Source of the DNA: Pseudomonas fluorescens
Lineage (GTDB): Bacteria > Pseudomonadota > Gammaproteobacteria > Pseudomonadales > Pseudomonadaceae
Length of the DNA: 64,000 nucleotides
Reading direction: 5' to 3'
NCBI RefSeq assembly: GCF_902497775.2
Contig: NZ_OZ024668.1
Location: forward strand, 2,441,826-2,505,825
This document shows positions 52,142 to 60,775 of the stretch, piece after piece. The notes below the pieces were generated by a model. The model did no database searches, had not been told where the DNA came from, and was given only the letters and a program-made list of their open reading frames with translations. Within the stretch, counting starts at the first letter, position 1. Every line of letters begins with the position of its first letter. The position numbers and the translations under genes are program-made.

Positions 52142-52374
52142 CCTCGATCGCCGGTCAAGTCGGATCGCCGCACCGCCGCTTGTGTCTTGAGGAAGGAATA
52201 GAATCAGAAGTGAGAGCGGTGTTGAACGAGCCCGAATACTGGATGCTGGTGTTGACGATCATCCAGGCATTGGCGCTGGCCATGTTGATGCTGAACAGCG
52301 CCAGGCACTATTGTTGTTGCAGCGGGGCGATCCTTCAGTCGGTGACACACGCCTCCTTTGGGAACATCGGTTGA

Positions 52375-53592
52375 TCAGGGTTGACGAGCTGTTACCGCCA
52401 CCTCCAGCAGGCCACGACGACCGAGACTGTCGATCAGTGCGCGCAAACCGAACTCCCACTGCGGCGCCAGATCGCTGGTCGTCACCCGATTGCACAGGCT
52501 GCCCAACTGCGGGTTGCTGATAGTCACCACGTCGCCGGGTTTATGGGTAAAGCCGTTGCCCGGCTGGTCGCGGTCCTGCTTGGGCGCGAACAGGGTGCCG
52601 AGAAACAGCACCAGGCCGTCGGGGTACTGGTGGTTTTCATTCAGGGTTTGCTGTACCAGGTCCAGCGGGTCGCGGCTGATCTGGCGCATCGAACTGCGGC
52701 CCTGCAGGACAAAACCGTCCAGCCCTTCGACGCGCAGATCCACATCGGCGTTACGCACGTCCTCCAGGCAGAAAGTCTCGTCAAACAGGCGCAGCAGCGG
52801 CCCCAGCGCCGTGGAGGCGTTGTTGTCCTTGGCCTTGGACAGCAGCAAGGCGCTGCGCCCTTCGAAGTCGCGCAGGTTGACGTCGTTGCCGAGGGTGGCG
52901 CCATGCACGTGGCCGTTGCTCGACACTGCCAGCACCACTTCCGGCTCGGGGTTGTTCCAGCTCGACTTCGGATGAATGCCGATGTCGGCGCCATGGCCGA
53001 CCGCCGACAACGGCTGCGCCTTGGTGAAGACTTCAGCGTCCGGGCCAATACCCACTTCCAGATACTGCGACCACAGCCCCTGCTCCACCAGCACCTTGCG
53101 CAAGGCTTCGGCCTGCTCGGAGCCTGGGACGATCTGCGAAAGGTCCGCGCCGATGCGACTCGCCAGGGTCGCCCTGATGGCGTCGGCCTTGGCCGGGTCA
53201 CCCTTGGCCTGCTCTTCGACCACCCGCTCCAGCAGGCTGGCGGCGAAGGTCACGCCAGCGGCCTTGACCGCCTGCAGGTCGATCGGCGCCAGCAGCCAGG
53301 GCAAGGCCGGGTCGCGATGGTTAGGGTCGCTGTTGGCCAGCAGCGCCGGCAACTCGATCAACGCCTCGCCCAGTGGCAGCAAACGCAGGTAGGCCACCGG
53401 CTCCGGCACTTCCAGCAAGGCAGAAACGGTCGCCACATGGGCGCTGATATCGTGCACGGCGCCGGCCTTGACCAGCACCACCGCCGGGCCTTGCTGCGGG
53501 AGCCAGACGCGGCCGATCCAGGTGCCAGTGTTCAATAACGCAGCGTCCTTGCTCAGGTGCAACGGTGCGTGGGTGTTCGTTTGCTCTGTCAT
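52375..53592 (-). CDS. xylX: 2-keto-3-deoxy-pentonate dehydratase, XylX type (FAH superfamily)
   Basis: This 405-residue protein starts at the ATG at 53592. It belongs to the fumarylacetoacetate-hydrolase superfamily. It closely follows the long XylX branch (2-keto-3-deoxy-D-xylonate dehydratase of the Weimberg pathway) in LAPIDLQAVKAAGVTFAASL, GLWSQYLEVGIGPDAEVFTK, WNNPEPEVVLAV (metal-binding Glu residues), NDVNLRDFEGRSALLLSKAK and QDRDQPGNGFTHKPGDVV. It would dehydrate the 3-deoxy-2-keto-pentonate to alpha-ketoglutarate semialdehyde, the substrate of the dehydrogenase encoded at 54013-55599. It is the last gene of a minus-strand operon. The nearby remnant between them has lost its function. 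Confidence 0.88.
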   Translation of the reverse strand: MTEQTNTHAPLHLSKDAALLNTGTWIGRVWLPQQGPAVVLVKAGAVHDISAHVATVSALLEVPEPVAYLRLLPLGEALIELPALLANSDPNHRDPALPWLLAPIDLQAVKAAGVTFAASLLERVVEEQAKGDPAKADAIRATLASRIGADLSQIVPGSEQAEALRKVLVEQGLWSQYLEVGIGPDAEVFTKAQPLSAVGHGADIGIHPKSSWNNPEPEVVLAVSSNGHVHGATLGNDVNLRDFEGRSALLLSKAKDNNASTALGPLLRLFDETFCLEDVRNADVDLRVEGLDGFVLQGRSSMRQISRDPLDLVQQTLNENHQYPDGLVLFLGTLFAPKQDRDQPGNGFTHKPGDVVTISNPQLGSLCNRVTTSDLAPQWEFGLRALIDSLGRRGLLEVAVTARQP

Positions 53593-53612
53593 GTCAGTAC
53601 TCTTGTTGTCAG

Positions 53613-53996
53613 TTAATGCGAAAGTGTCGGGAGCTGTAGTTGCCCGGCAATCTGGTTGAGGTCGTCGATCAGCTGTGGCGACAGGCTCAACCCTTCGCTC
53701 AAAGCCTGCTTGCGCAATTTCAATCCCGTCTGCCCTGGCAGGCGCACCGGTCGCTCGGGGTCGACCGAGCGGCTGGCGAGGATCAGTTGGCCGAGGAACG
53801 ATCAGCACCGGGTGCGGCAAGGGCCGAGCAGATAATGACCGTCGAACAGCGTCGAAACACCCCTGTCCGAAACCTGCTCGAGCACGCCTGCCCGGGTCAC
53901 CACCTGGGCCACCTCGGTATCGGCACCGGCGCTTTCGAACAGTTGCTCGACAAAGGCTGTGAGGGTCTGCACATCAACACGGCTGGCTACGCTCAT
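53613..53996 (-). pseudogene. Ldh-family (malate/L-lactate dehydrogenase-type) oxidoreductase with internal deletion
   Basis: The 5' part, starting at the ATG at 53996, reads SRVDVQTLTAFVEQLFESAG and AQVVTRAGVLEQVS, the N-terminal helix of Ldh-type NAD(P)H oxidoreductases. The 3' part, in another frame, reads ERPVRLPGQTGLKLRKQALS and LIDDLNQIAGQLQLP before TAA at 53613-53615. This matches the C-terminus of the same family. The normal length is about 330-350 codons, but only about 128 codons of DNA remain. Most of the gene, including the nucleotide-binding core, is deleted. It sits between the semialdehyde dehydrogenase and xylX genes, so the loss is recent relative to operon formation. Confidence 0.75.
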
Positions 53997-54012
53997 CGCT
54001 GTTGCTCCGTGA

Positions 54013-55599
54013 TCAGTTCAGGGCCGCATTGCTCGGCTTGCCATCGACCAGGCGCTGGATACCCAACGGGTTGGCGTCCCGCAGGGCTTCGGGCAGCAAG
54101 GCATCGGGCACGTTCTGGTAGCACACCGGGCGCAGGAAGCGATCGATCGCCAGGGTACCGACCGATGTGCCACGGGCATCGGAGGTCGCCGGGTACGGGC
54201 CGCCATGCACCATCGCATCGCAGACCTCGACACCGGTCGGGTAACCGTTGAGCAGCACCCGTCCGACCTTCACTTCCAGTACCTCGAACAGATGGCCAAA
54301 GGCGGCCAGATCATCGCTGTCAGCCAGCAAGGTGGCGGTCAGCTGACCATGCAGGGCATTGACCGCGCGCAACAGCTCGGCCTGATCATTGACCTCGACC
54401 ACCACCGTGCACGGGCCGAAGACTTCTTCCTGAAGCAGCTCGTCCTGTTCCAGCAGCAGGCTGACATCGGCCTTGAACAGCTGTGGCTGCGCCTGGTGGC
54501 CGCTTTGCGCCAGGCCACAGAGCTTGTGCACGCGCGGGTGCTCCAGCAACGCCTGGATACCTTTGCCGTAGCTGCTCAGGGTGCCGGCATTGAGCATGGT
54601 CTGCGACGACTGCTCGGCCATATGCCCGGTCAGTTGTTCGATAAAGCTACTGAAGGCCGGCGAGCGAATGCCCAGCACCAGGCCCGGGTTGGTGCAAAAC
54701 TGACCGCAACCCTGCACCACCGAAGCGCTCAGCTCCTTGGCCAGTTGCGCACTGCGGCTGGCCAGGGCTTGCGGCAGGACCAGCACCGGGTTGATGCTCG
54801 ACATCTCGGCGAACACCGGAATCGGTTGCGCCCGGGCGGCAGCCATGTCGCACAGGGCACGACCACCCTTGAGCGAGCCGGTAAAGCCCACGGCCTGGAT
54901 GCCCGGGTGCTTGACCAGCGCCTCGCCGACGCCACCGCCGAAGATCATGTTGAACACGCCAGCCGGCATGCCAGTACGCTCGGCGGCACGGACCAGCGCC
55001 TCGGCGACCCGTTCGGCGGTGGCCATGTGGCCGCTGTGGGCCTTGAACACGACCGGGCAACCGGCGGCCAGGGCGGCGGCGGTATCACCGCCGGCGGTGG
55101 AAAACGCCAGCGGGAAGTTGCTGGCACCGAACACCGCCACCGGACCGACACCGATGCGGTACTGACGCAGGTCCGGGCGTGGCAGCGGCGTGCGCGTTGG
55201 CAAGGCACGGTCAATGCGCGCGCCATAGAAGTCACCACGGCGCAACACCTGGGCAAACAGGCGCATCTGGCCGCTGGTACGTGCGCGCTCACCAAGAATG
55301 CGCGCACTGGGCAGTGCGGTTTCCTGGCAGGTCACGGCGATAAAATCCTCACCCAGGCCGTCGAGTTCGTCGGCGATGGCATCAAGGAACTGCGCCCGGC
55401 GTTCGGCCGAGAGTTTGCGAAACGCCGGGAACGCGGTGCTGGCTGCTGTCACCGCATTGTCGACTTCGTCCAGGCTGGCCTGGTGAAAGGCGCCCGGCAG
55501 GCGCTCGCCCGTGTGGGCATCGACGCTGTAGACCAGGGTATCGCCCAGGGCGCTGCGCTGGCCGCCAATGAAGTTGTATCCGCTAAAGCTCATGTGCAT
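54013..55599 (-). CDS. Alpha-ketoglutarate semialdehyde (2,5-dioxovalerate) dehydrogenase
   Basis: This 528-residue aldehyde dehydrogenase is of the NADP-linked KGSADH type. The N-terminal FSGYNFIGGQRSALGDTLVY is diagnostic of this branch. Other family motifs are FGASNFPLAFSTAGGDTAAA, the nucleotide-binding GFTGSLKGGRAL, the general-base Glu in PVFAEMSSINPV and the catalytic Cys in QGCGQFCTNPGLV. The C-terminal region ends YPATSDARGTSVGTLAIDRF. It oxidises the semialdehyde to 2-oxoglutarate. GAGG lies 4 bp before the ATG at 55599, and a second ATG at 55593 is an alternative. It is 33 bp downstream of the UxaA/GarD gene. Confidence 0.9.
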   Translation of the reverse strand: MHMSFSGYNFIGGQRSALGDTLVYSVDAHTGERLPGAFHQASLDEVDNAVTAASTAFPAFRKLSAERRAQFLDAIADELDGLGEDFIAVTCQETALPSARILGERARTSGQMRLFAQVLRRGDFYGARIDRALPTRTPLPRPDLRQYRIGVGPVAVFGASNFPLAFSTAGGDTAAALAAGCPVVFKAHSGHMATAERVAEALVRAAERTGMPAGVFNMIFGGGVGEALVKHPGIQAVGFTGSLKGGRALCDMAAARAQPIPVFAEMSSINPVLVLPQALASRSAQLAKELSASVVQGCGQFCTNPGLVLGIRSPAFSSFIEQLTGHMAEQSSQTMLNAGTLSSYGKGIQALLEHPRVHKLCGLAQSGHQAQPQLFKADVSLLLEQDELLQEEVFGPCTVVVEVNDQAELLRAVNALHGQLTATLLADSDDLAAFGHLFEVLEVKVGRVLLNGYPTGVEVCDAMVHGGPYPATSDARGTSVGTLAIDRFLRPVCYQNVPDALLPEALRDANPLGIQRLVDGKPSNAALN

Positions 55600-55632
55600 G
55601 TCGCCTCGTCAAGAAGGTTGCAGGGCTGTCAA

Positions 55633-57180
55633 TCAGGTCACGGCACCGGTCTGCCAGGGCACGAATTCGTTCTGCCCGTAGCCGTGCTGTTCACTCTTGC
55701 TGCGCTCACCGGAAGCGATGCGCAGCATCTGCTCGAAGATGTAGGCCCCGCGTTCTTCGATGCTGGTGCTGCCGTCGGCGATGCCGCCGCAGTTCACATC
55801 CATGTCTTCAAGCTGGTGCTCGAACACCCGGTTGTTGGTGGCAAGCTTGATCGAAGGCGCCGGCGCGCAGCCGTAGGCCGAACCGCGGCCGGTGGTAAAG
55901 GCAATCAGGTTGGCGCCGCCGGCGACCTGGCCGGTGGCCGAGACCGGGTCGTAGCCGGGGGTGTCCATGAACACCAGGCCCTGGGCCTGTACCGCTTCGG
56001 CGTACTGGTACACGTCCACCAGGTTGCTCGAGCCGGCCTTGGCCACTGCCCCCAGGGATTTCTCCAGGATGGTGGTCAGGCCGCCGGCCTTATTGCCAGC
56101 CGAGGGGTTGTTGTTCAGCGCGGCGTTCATGCGCTGGCAGTAGTCTTCCCACCAGTGGATGCGGGCGATGAGCTTCTCACCCACTTCACGGCTCACCGCG
56201 CGGCGCGTGAGCAAGTGCTCGGCGCCGTAGATCTCTGGGGTTTCCGAGAGGATCGCGGTGCCGCCGGCGGCAACCAGGCGGTCAACGGCATTGCCCAGGG
56301 CCGGGTTGGCGGTGATGCCCGAGTAGCCATCGGAGCCGCCGCATTGCAGGCCGACCACCAGGTGGCGGGCACTGACCGGCTCGCGTTTGACCTGGTTGGC
56401 CTCGGCCAGCAGCGCCTTGACCTGCTCGATGCCGGCGGCGATGGTTTTCGAGGTGCCACCGATGCCTTGAATGGTAAAGGCGCGCAACTGATTACTGGTT
56501 TGCAAGTGCTGGGTTTGCAGCAGGCTATCGATCTGGTTGGTCTCGCAACCCAGGCCGATGATCAGCACTGCGGCGAAGTTCGGGTGAATGGCGTAGCCGC
56601 CCAGGGTCCGGCGCAGCAGGCCCAGGGCCTCGCCACTGGGGTCCACTGCGCAACCAGCGCCGTGAGTCAGGGCAACCACGCCATCGATGTTCGGGTAGGC
56701 GGCCAGCGCCTCGGGGTAAATGTCGCGGCGAAAGTGGTCGGCAACGGCGCGGGCGACGGTGGCCGAGCAGTTCACCGAGGTGAGAATGCCGATGTAGTTG
56801 CGGGTCGCGACCCGACCATCGGCGCGCACGATGCCCTGAAACATCGCCTCGCTGGCCGGCGTCGGCCTGGCATCGACGCCGAAGGCATAGTCACGGGCAA
56901 AATCACCCATCTCGACGTTGTGCACATGCACATGCTCACCGGCCTCGATCGCTTGCGAAGCAAAGCCGATGATCTGCCCGTAGCGGCGCAGCGGCTGGCC
57001 CTGCTCCACGTGCTCAGTGGCCAGCTTGTGGCCAGAGGGGATCGGCTGGCGCACGGTGATCGCTTCGGCGTCCAGGCGCAGCCCCTCAGGCAAGGCCTGG
57101 CGGGCAATCAGTACATTGTCGAGGGGGTTGAGGCGGATGACGGCAGGGTCGTCGGTGCGGGTGCTGGCAATCAGTTGCAT
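55633..57180 (-). CDS. UxaA/GarD-family sugar-acid dehydratase (galactarate dehydratase-like)
   Basis: This 515-residue protein has an N-terminal SAF domain (about 12-90, LNPLDNVLIARQALPEGLRL, HVHVHNVEMGDFARDYAFG). The UxaA core follows: ASEAMFQGIVRADGRVATRN, NIDGVVALTHGAGCA, IIGLGCETNQID, GLQCGGSDGYSGITANPALG and DMDVNCGGIADG. These Cys- and Gly-rich motifs bind the iron-dependent active site. Annotation as galactarate dehydratase is the usual family label, but altronate- and pentonate-active members are known. It is upstream of the KGSADH and xylX genes. A LysR-type operator lies in its promoter region. Confidence 0.82.
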   Translation of the reverse strand: MQLIASTRTDDPAVIRLNPLDNVLIARQALPEGLRLDAEAITVRQPIPSGHKLATEHVEQGQPLRRYGQIIGFASQAIEAGEHVHVHNVEMGDFARDYAFGVDARPTPASEAMFQGIVRADGRVATRNYIGILTSVNCSATVARAVADHFRRDIYPEALAAYPNIDGVVALTHGAGCAVDPSGEALGLLRRTLGGYAIHPNFAAVLIIGLGCETNQIDSLLQTQHLQTSNQLRAFTIQGIGGTSKTIAAGIEQVKALLAEANQVKREPVSARHLVVGLQCGGSDGYSGITANPALGNAVDRLVAAGGTAILSETPEIYGAEHLLTRRAVSREVGEKLIARIHWWEDYCQRMNAALNNNPSAGNKAGGLTTILEKSLGAVAKAGSSNLVDVYQYAEAVQAQGLVFMDTPGYDPVSATGQVAGGANLIAFTTGRGSAYGCAPAPSIKLATNNRVFEHQLEDMDVNCGGIADGSTSIEERGAYIFEQMLRIASGERSKSEQHGYGQNEFVPWQTGAVT

Positions 57181-57248
57181 GGGACCTCTCAGGGCGGATG
57201 CGGCCGGCTTCTTGTTATGGCGCCGCCCGTGCTGTGCCGGGCGAATCT

Positions 57249-57322
57249 GCGATAACTCTAAGGAGCCGGGCGTAACATTCCCAATGAGATGATCCGATCA
57301 AGCGATAACCCTGGGTTATCGC
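57249..57322 (-). promoter_or_regulatory. LysR-type operator upstream of the UxaA/GarD gene
   Basis: A perfect palindrome at 57302-57322 has arms GCGATAACCC and GGGTTATCGC around a single T. It contains T-N11-A (T at 57306, A at 57318), the hallmark of LysR-family sites. The half-site GCGATAAC recurs alone at 57249-57256, about 60 bp nearer the start codon at 57180. That layout fits a recognition site plus an activation site. One of the two adjacent LysR genes is the likely binder. Confidence 0.72.
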
Positions 57323-57345
57323 AGGCGGTCAGTGAGCGATTTTTA

Positions 57346-58314
57346 TCAATCGCTACTGCTGCCCTCCTCTACGCGGCGCTGCCGCGCAAAGTCCAGCAAC
57401 AGCTCGACAAACTGCTGCGCCGCTGCGCTCAAGGGCTCGTCCTTGCGGGTAATCACCCCGTACTCCAGCGGCGCCAGCTGCAACGGCGACTGCAGTTCGC
57501 AGAACTGGCCGCTGCTCAACTGCGCCGCCACCATCGAGCGCGGCAACATGGCGATCATCGGCCCGGACTCCAGCAAGTGCAGGAACATCGGCATCGAGAT
57601 GGTATTGACGCTGTCGGCCGGGGTGGCGATGCCGACCGCCCTGAAGGCCTGCTCCAGACGCTCGCGCAGCGGCGTGCCGACCGGGTACAACACCCAGGGC
57701 CATTCCCCCAGCGCCTCCAGTGGCGCGCCGCCCTGCTGGATCAGCGGGTGGTCCTTGTTGACCACCAGGCTGAAGGGTTCCGGCTCCAGCGCCTGGAAGT
57801 CGAACACTTGGCTGAAGCGCTCTTCGGTGAAGCGGCCGATCATCAGGTCGAGCCTGTTCTGCTCAAGCATCGCCAGCAGATGGTCACTGGACTGCTCGAC
57901 CACTTCGATCGACAGCAGCGGGCTGCGCGCCTTGATCGCGGCGATGGCCTGGGGCAGCACCAGGGGCGTTGCGGCAAAAATCCCGCCGACACGGATAAAA
58001 CCATGGCCACCCTTGCGCAGGCGGTTGACCTGGTCGACAAACTGCTGCGACTCGGCCAGCGCCCCCTGGGCATAGCGCACCACGTACTCGCCAAGCTCGG
58101 TGGGCGGCATGCTGCGCGGCAGGCGCTCGAACAGGGCAAAGCCGAACTGCTCTTCGAGGTCGCGCAGCATCTTGCTCAAGGCCGGCTGGCTGAGGTTCAT
58201 GCGCGTGGCGGTGGCGTGCATGTTGCGCGTACGCGCCAGGGTGTCGATCAGCACCAGGTGCTTGAAGCGGATCCAGTTGCAGAAACTGGCATGGGTAATG
58301 TCTGAAGCCATCAA
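57346..58314 (-). CDS. LysR-family regulator of the sugar-acid operon (GalR/PcaQ-like)
   Basis: This 322-residue protein has HTH_1 at about 18-75 (FKHLVLIDTLARTRNMHATA, RMNLSQPALSKMLRDLEEQF, GFALFERLPRSM) and a sensor domain of about 105-310. The sensor contains LMIGRFTEERFSQVFDF and LLESGPMIAMLPRSMV. Both this and the next LysR gene belong to the branch that often controls aromatic- or sugar-acid catabolism. Its 3' end is 23 bp from the palindromic operator of the GarD-type gene. The two LysR genes are 31 bp apart on the same strand. Confidence 0.9.
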   Translation of the reverse strand: MMASDITHASFCNWIRFKHLVLIDTLARTRNMHATATRMNLSQPALSKMLRDLEEQFGFALFERLPRSMPPTELGEYVVRYAQGALAESQQFVDQVNRLRKGGHGFIRVGGIFAATPLVLPQAIAAIKARSPLLSIEVVEQSSDHLLAMLEQNRLDLMIGRFTEERFSQVFDFQALEPEPFSLVVNKDHPLIQQGGAPLEALGEWPWVLYPVGTPLRERLEQAFRAVGIATPADSVNTISMPMFLHLLESGPMIAMLPRSMVAAQLSSGQFCELQSPLQLAPLEYGVITRKDEPLSAAAQQFVELLLDFARQRRVEEGSSSD

Positions 58315-58345
58315 CGGACTGCCTCTTGCAGATAAAAGCGCATGG

Positions 58346-59293
58346 CTATTGAGCTCGCAGGTAGTGCAGCAAGGTTTCCAGGGCCACCGAGCGCGGCCGC
58401 GAACGCAAGGTCAGCAGCCCGAGGTTGACCATCGAGATCGGCAGCTCCACCGGCAGGATAGCGACCATGGCGTAGCGGGCATAATGCTCGGCGACGTCAT
58501 TGGGCACCACTGCAATCATGTCCGAGGCCTCGAGCATCGCGGTAGTGGCCAGGATCGACGCAGTTTCGACGATGTCCAGCGATTGCACCATGCCGGCCGC
58601 CTGCAGGGCGTTCTCGACCCGCCGGCGCATGGGGCTGCCAATCGGGTGGAGGATCCAGGTCAGCTCGACCAGGTCGGCCAGCGCCAGGGCCGACGCACTG
58701 GCCAGCGGGTGACCGGCGCGGGCCACCACGCGCATCTGCTCGTCGCTGTCGAACAACTCGATGTTCAGCTCGTGGCTGTCGCTCTGGTCCGGCAGGCGCC
58801 CGACCACCAGATCGAAATCACCGCGCAGCAACGACGGCAACAAGGTGTCACTGGTGCCGACCTCCAACGAAATGCGCACCTTCGGATGCTCGCGCTTGTA
58901 GGCCAGCACCGCCTGGGTCAACAGCCCCGGCACCGGGCCCATGACGCTACCGACCCGCACCAGGCCTGAAGCACCGCGGGCCAATTCGGCGATTTGCGCC
59001 TGGGCGTGCTCGAACTCATGCAGGGCACCCTGGGCATAACGGATCATCACCTCGCCATACAGCGTCGGCTGCATGCCCCGTGGCAAGCGCTCGAACAGAC
59101 GCACGCCAAGGCGCTCTTCCAGTTGCTGCAGCAACAGGCTGGCCGCCGGTTGCGTGGTGTGCATCGCCGCCGCGGCGCGGCGCAGGTTGCCGAACTCGCC
59201 CAGGGCATTGAGCAAGGTGATCTGCCGGCTGGAAATCTTCAGCACGCCAAGGTTGGCCGGCGCCGGTGGCTGGGCTTTGTCGGTCAGAGACAT
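58346..59293 (-). CDS. LysR-family regulator divergent from the fuconate-dehydratase gene
   Basis: This 315-residue protein has HTH_1 at about 22-80 (SSRQITLLNALGEFGNLRRA, AAAMHTTQPAASLLLQQLEE, RLFERLPRGMQPTLYGEV) and a sensor of about 105-310. It is a paralogue of the downstream LysR gene, with the same LFERLPR-x-M signature and layout. It starts 101 bp from the divergent fucD-type gene, the classic LysR arrangement for control of an adjacent catabolic gene. Confidence 0.9.
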   Translation of the reverse strand: MSLTDKAQPPAPANLGVLKISSRQITLLNALGEFGNLRRAAAAMHTTQPAASLLLQQLEERLGVRLFERLPRGMQPTLYGEVMIRYAQGALHEFEHAQAQIAELARGASGLVRVGSVMGPVPGLLTQAVLAYKREHPKVRISLEVGTSDTLLPSLLRGDFDLVVGRLPDQSDSHELNIELFDSDEQMRVVARAGHPLASASALALADLVELTWILHPIGSPMRRRVENALQAAGMVQSLDIVETASILATTAMLEASDMIAVVPNDVAEHYARYAMVAILPVELPISMVNLGLLTLRSRPRSVALETLLHYLRAQ

Positions 59294-59394
59294 ATCAAAT
59301 CCGGTATCCCTACTTAGGAATTGGCGATTATGCCTGTATCGCTCGGCAACCTACAGTCAGGTCTCCATGTGCCAACCCAGAACAAGAGCCCGCC
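59294..59394. promoter_or_regulatory. Divergent promoter between LysR and fuconate-dehydratase genes
   Basis: This 101-bp gap contains a TCCCTACTTAGGA near-palindrome (59307-59319) and GGCGATTATGCC (59323-59334), possible LysR binding elements. Neither matches the GCGATAACCC palindrome at 57302 exactly, so the two LysR proteins may read different sites. Confidence 0.4.
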
Positions 59395-60708
59395 ATGAGC
59401 ATACGCATTACCCACCTGAGCGTTCGCGACATTCGTTTCCCCACCTCGCTGTCGCTGGACGGCTCCGACGCGATGAACAGCGCCCCGGACTATTCGGCCT
59501 CCTATGTCGTGCTGCACACCGACACCGCCGGCCTGGAAGGCCATGGCCTGACCTTCACCATCGGCCGCGGCAACGAGATCTGCGTGGCGGCCGTGCAATC
59601 GCTGGCGCCACTGATCGAAGGCAAGACCCTGGAAGAAATCGTCGCCGACATGGGCGCCTTCTGGCACCACTTCACCGCCGGTGACAGCCAGTTGCGCTGG
59701 CTTGGCCCGGAAAAAGGCGTGATTCACCTGGCCACCGCCGCCATCGTCAATGCCGTGTGGGACCTGTGGGCCAAGCACGAAGGCAAGCCGGTGTGGAAGC
59801 TGCTGGCTGACATGACCCCGGAGCAACTGGTGCGCTGCCTGGACTTCAGCTATGTCACCGACGTGCTCACCCCCGAAGAAGCCATCGCCCTGCTGCGCCG
59901 CCAGGTGCCTGGCAAGGCCCAGCGCGAGGCGCAGATGTTGCGCGAAGGCTACCCCGGCTACACCACTGCGCCCGGCTGGCTTGGCTATAGCGAAGAGAAA
60001 ATGCGCCAACTGGCCCGGGAGGCGATCGCCGAAGGCTGGACCCACATCAAGCAGAAAATCGGCGCCAACCTCGAAGACGATATCCGCCGCGCCAGCATCC
60101 TGCGCGACGAAATGGGCTGGGAGCGCACCCTGATGATGGACGCCAACCAGGTCTGGAGCGTCGATGAGTCGGTGGCCAACATGCGCCGCCTGGCGGCGTT
60201 CGAGCCGCTGTGGATCGAAGAGCCAACCAGCCCTGACGACATCCTCGGCCACGCCGCCATCCGTAAGCGCATCGCACCGATCGGCGTCGCCACCGGCGAG
60301 CACTGCCACAACCGGGTGATGTTCAAGCAGATGTTCCAGGCCGGTGCGCTGGACTTCTGCCAGCTGGACGCCGCCCGCCTGGGTGGCCTCAACGAGGTGC
60401 TGATCGTGCTGCTGATGGCCGCCAAGTACGATGTGCCGGTCTGCCCTCATGGCGGCGGCGTCGGACTGTGCGAGTATGTGCAGAACATCGCCCTGTTCGA
60501 CTACATCGCCGTCTCGGCCTCGTTGCACAACCGTGTGCTGGAGTATGTCGATCACCTGCACGAACACTTCCTCGACCCGGTGGTGATCCGCCGCGGTCGC
60601 TACATGCCGCCGCAGCGTCCTGGCTACAGCATCGAGATGCACGCGCAAACCCTGGAGCGCTACCAGTATCCCGATGGCGCCGTGTGGCTCGACATCAACC
60701 GTGCCTGA
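59395..60708 (+). CDS. L-fuconate dehydratase-family enolase-superfamily enzyme
   Basis: This 437-residue protein starts at the ATG at 59395 (MSIRITHLSVRDIRFPTSLS). It matches L-fuconate dehydratase along its length: DGSDAMNSAPDYSASYVVLH, FTIGRGNE, SQLRWLGPEKGVIHLA, YTTAPGWLGYSEEKM, the KxK base motif in IKQKIG, metal-site regions DANQVW, EEPTSPDDILG and GEHCHN, and the His-containing CPHGGGVGLCEYVQNI. Characterised members dehydrate L-fuconate and also D-arabinonate and related acids to 2-keto-3-deoxy acids. It forms a plus-strand unit with the MFS carrier and is divergent from a LysR gene. Confidence 0.92.
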   Translation: MSIRITHLSVRDIRFPTSLSLDGSDAMNSAPDYSASYVVLHTDTAGLEGHGLTFTIGRGNEICVAAVQSLAPLIEGKTLEEIVADMGAFWHHFTAGDSQLRWLGPEKGVIHLATAAIVNAVWDLWAKHEGKPVWKLLADMTPEQLVRCLDFSYVTDVLTPEEAIALLRRQVPGKAQREAQMLREGYPGYTTAPGWLGYSEEKMRQLAREAIAEGWTHIKQKIGANLEDDIRRASILRDEMGWERTLMMDANQVWSVDESVANMRRLAAFEPLWIEEPTSPDDILGHAAIRKRIAPIGVATGEHCHNRVMFKQMFQAGALDFCQLDAARLGGLNEVLIVLLMAAKYDVPVCPHGGGVGLCEYVQNIALFDYIAVSASLHNRVLEYVDHLHEHFLDPVVIRRGRYMPPQRPGYSIEMHAQTLERYQYPDGAVWLDINRA

Positions 60709-60720
60709 CTGACTCACCGT

Positions 60721-60747
60721 TGCGCGCCGCAGCACCTGCGGCGCGCA
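60721..60747. other. Strong hairpin between the dehydratase and MFS genes
   Basis: Perfect 12-bp arms TGCGCGCCGCAG / CTGCGGCGCGCA with a 3-nt loop. It starts 12 bp after the dehydratase stop and lies 28 bp before the MFS start. It lacks a T-run, so it may act as an attenuating or mRNA-stabilising hairpin rather than a terminator. Confidence 0.6.
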
Positions 60748-60775
60748 GCTCGCACATTTCAACGGGGAAACAACA

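Noticed and set aside
52180..52374. A 64-codon ORF after the porin gene
   Set aside because: It has one hydrophobic stretch but no good ribosome-binding site and no family likeness. It is not supported as a gene.
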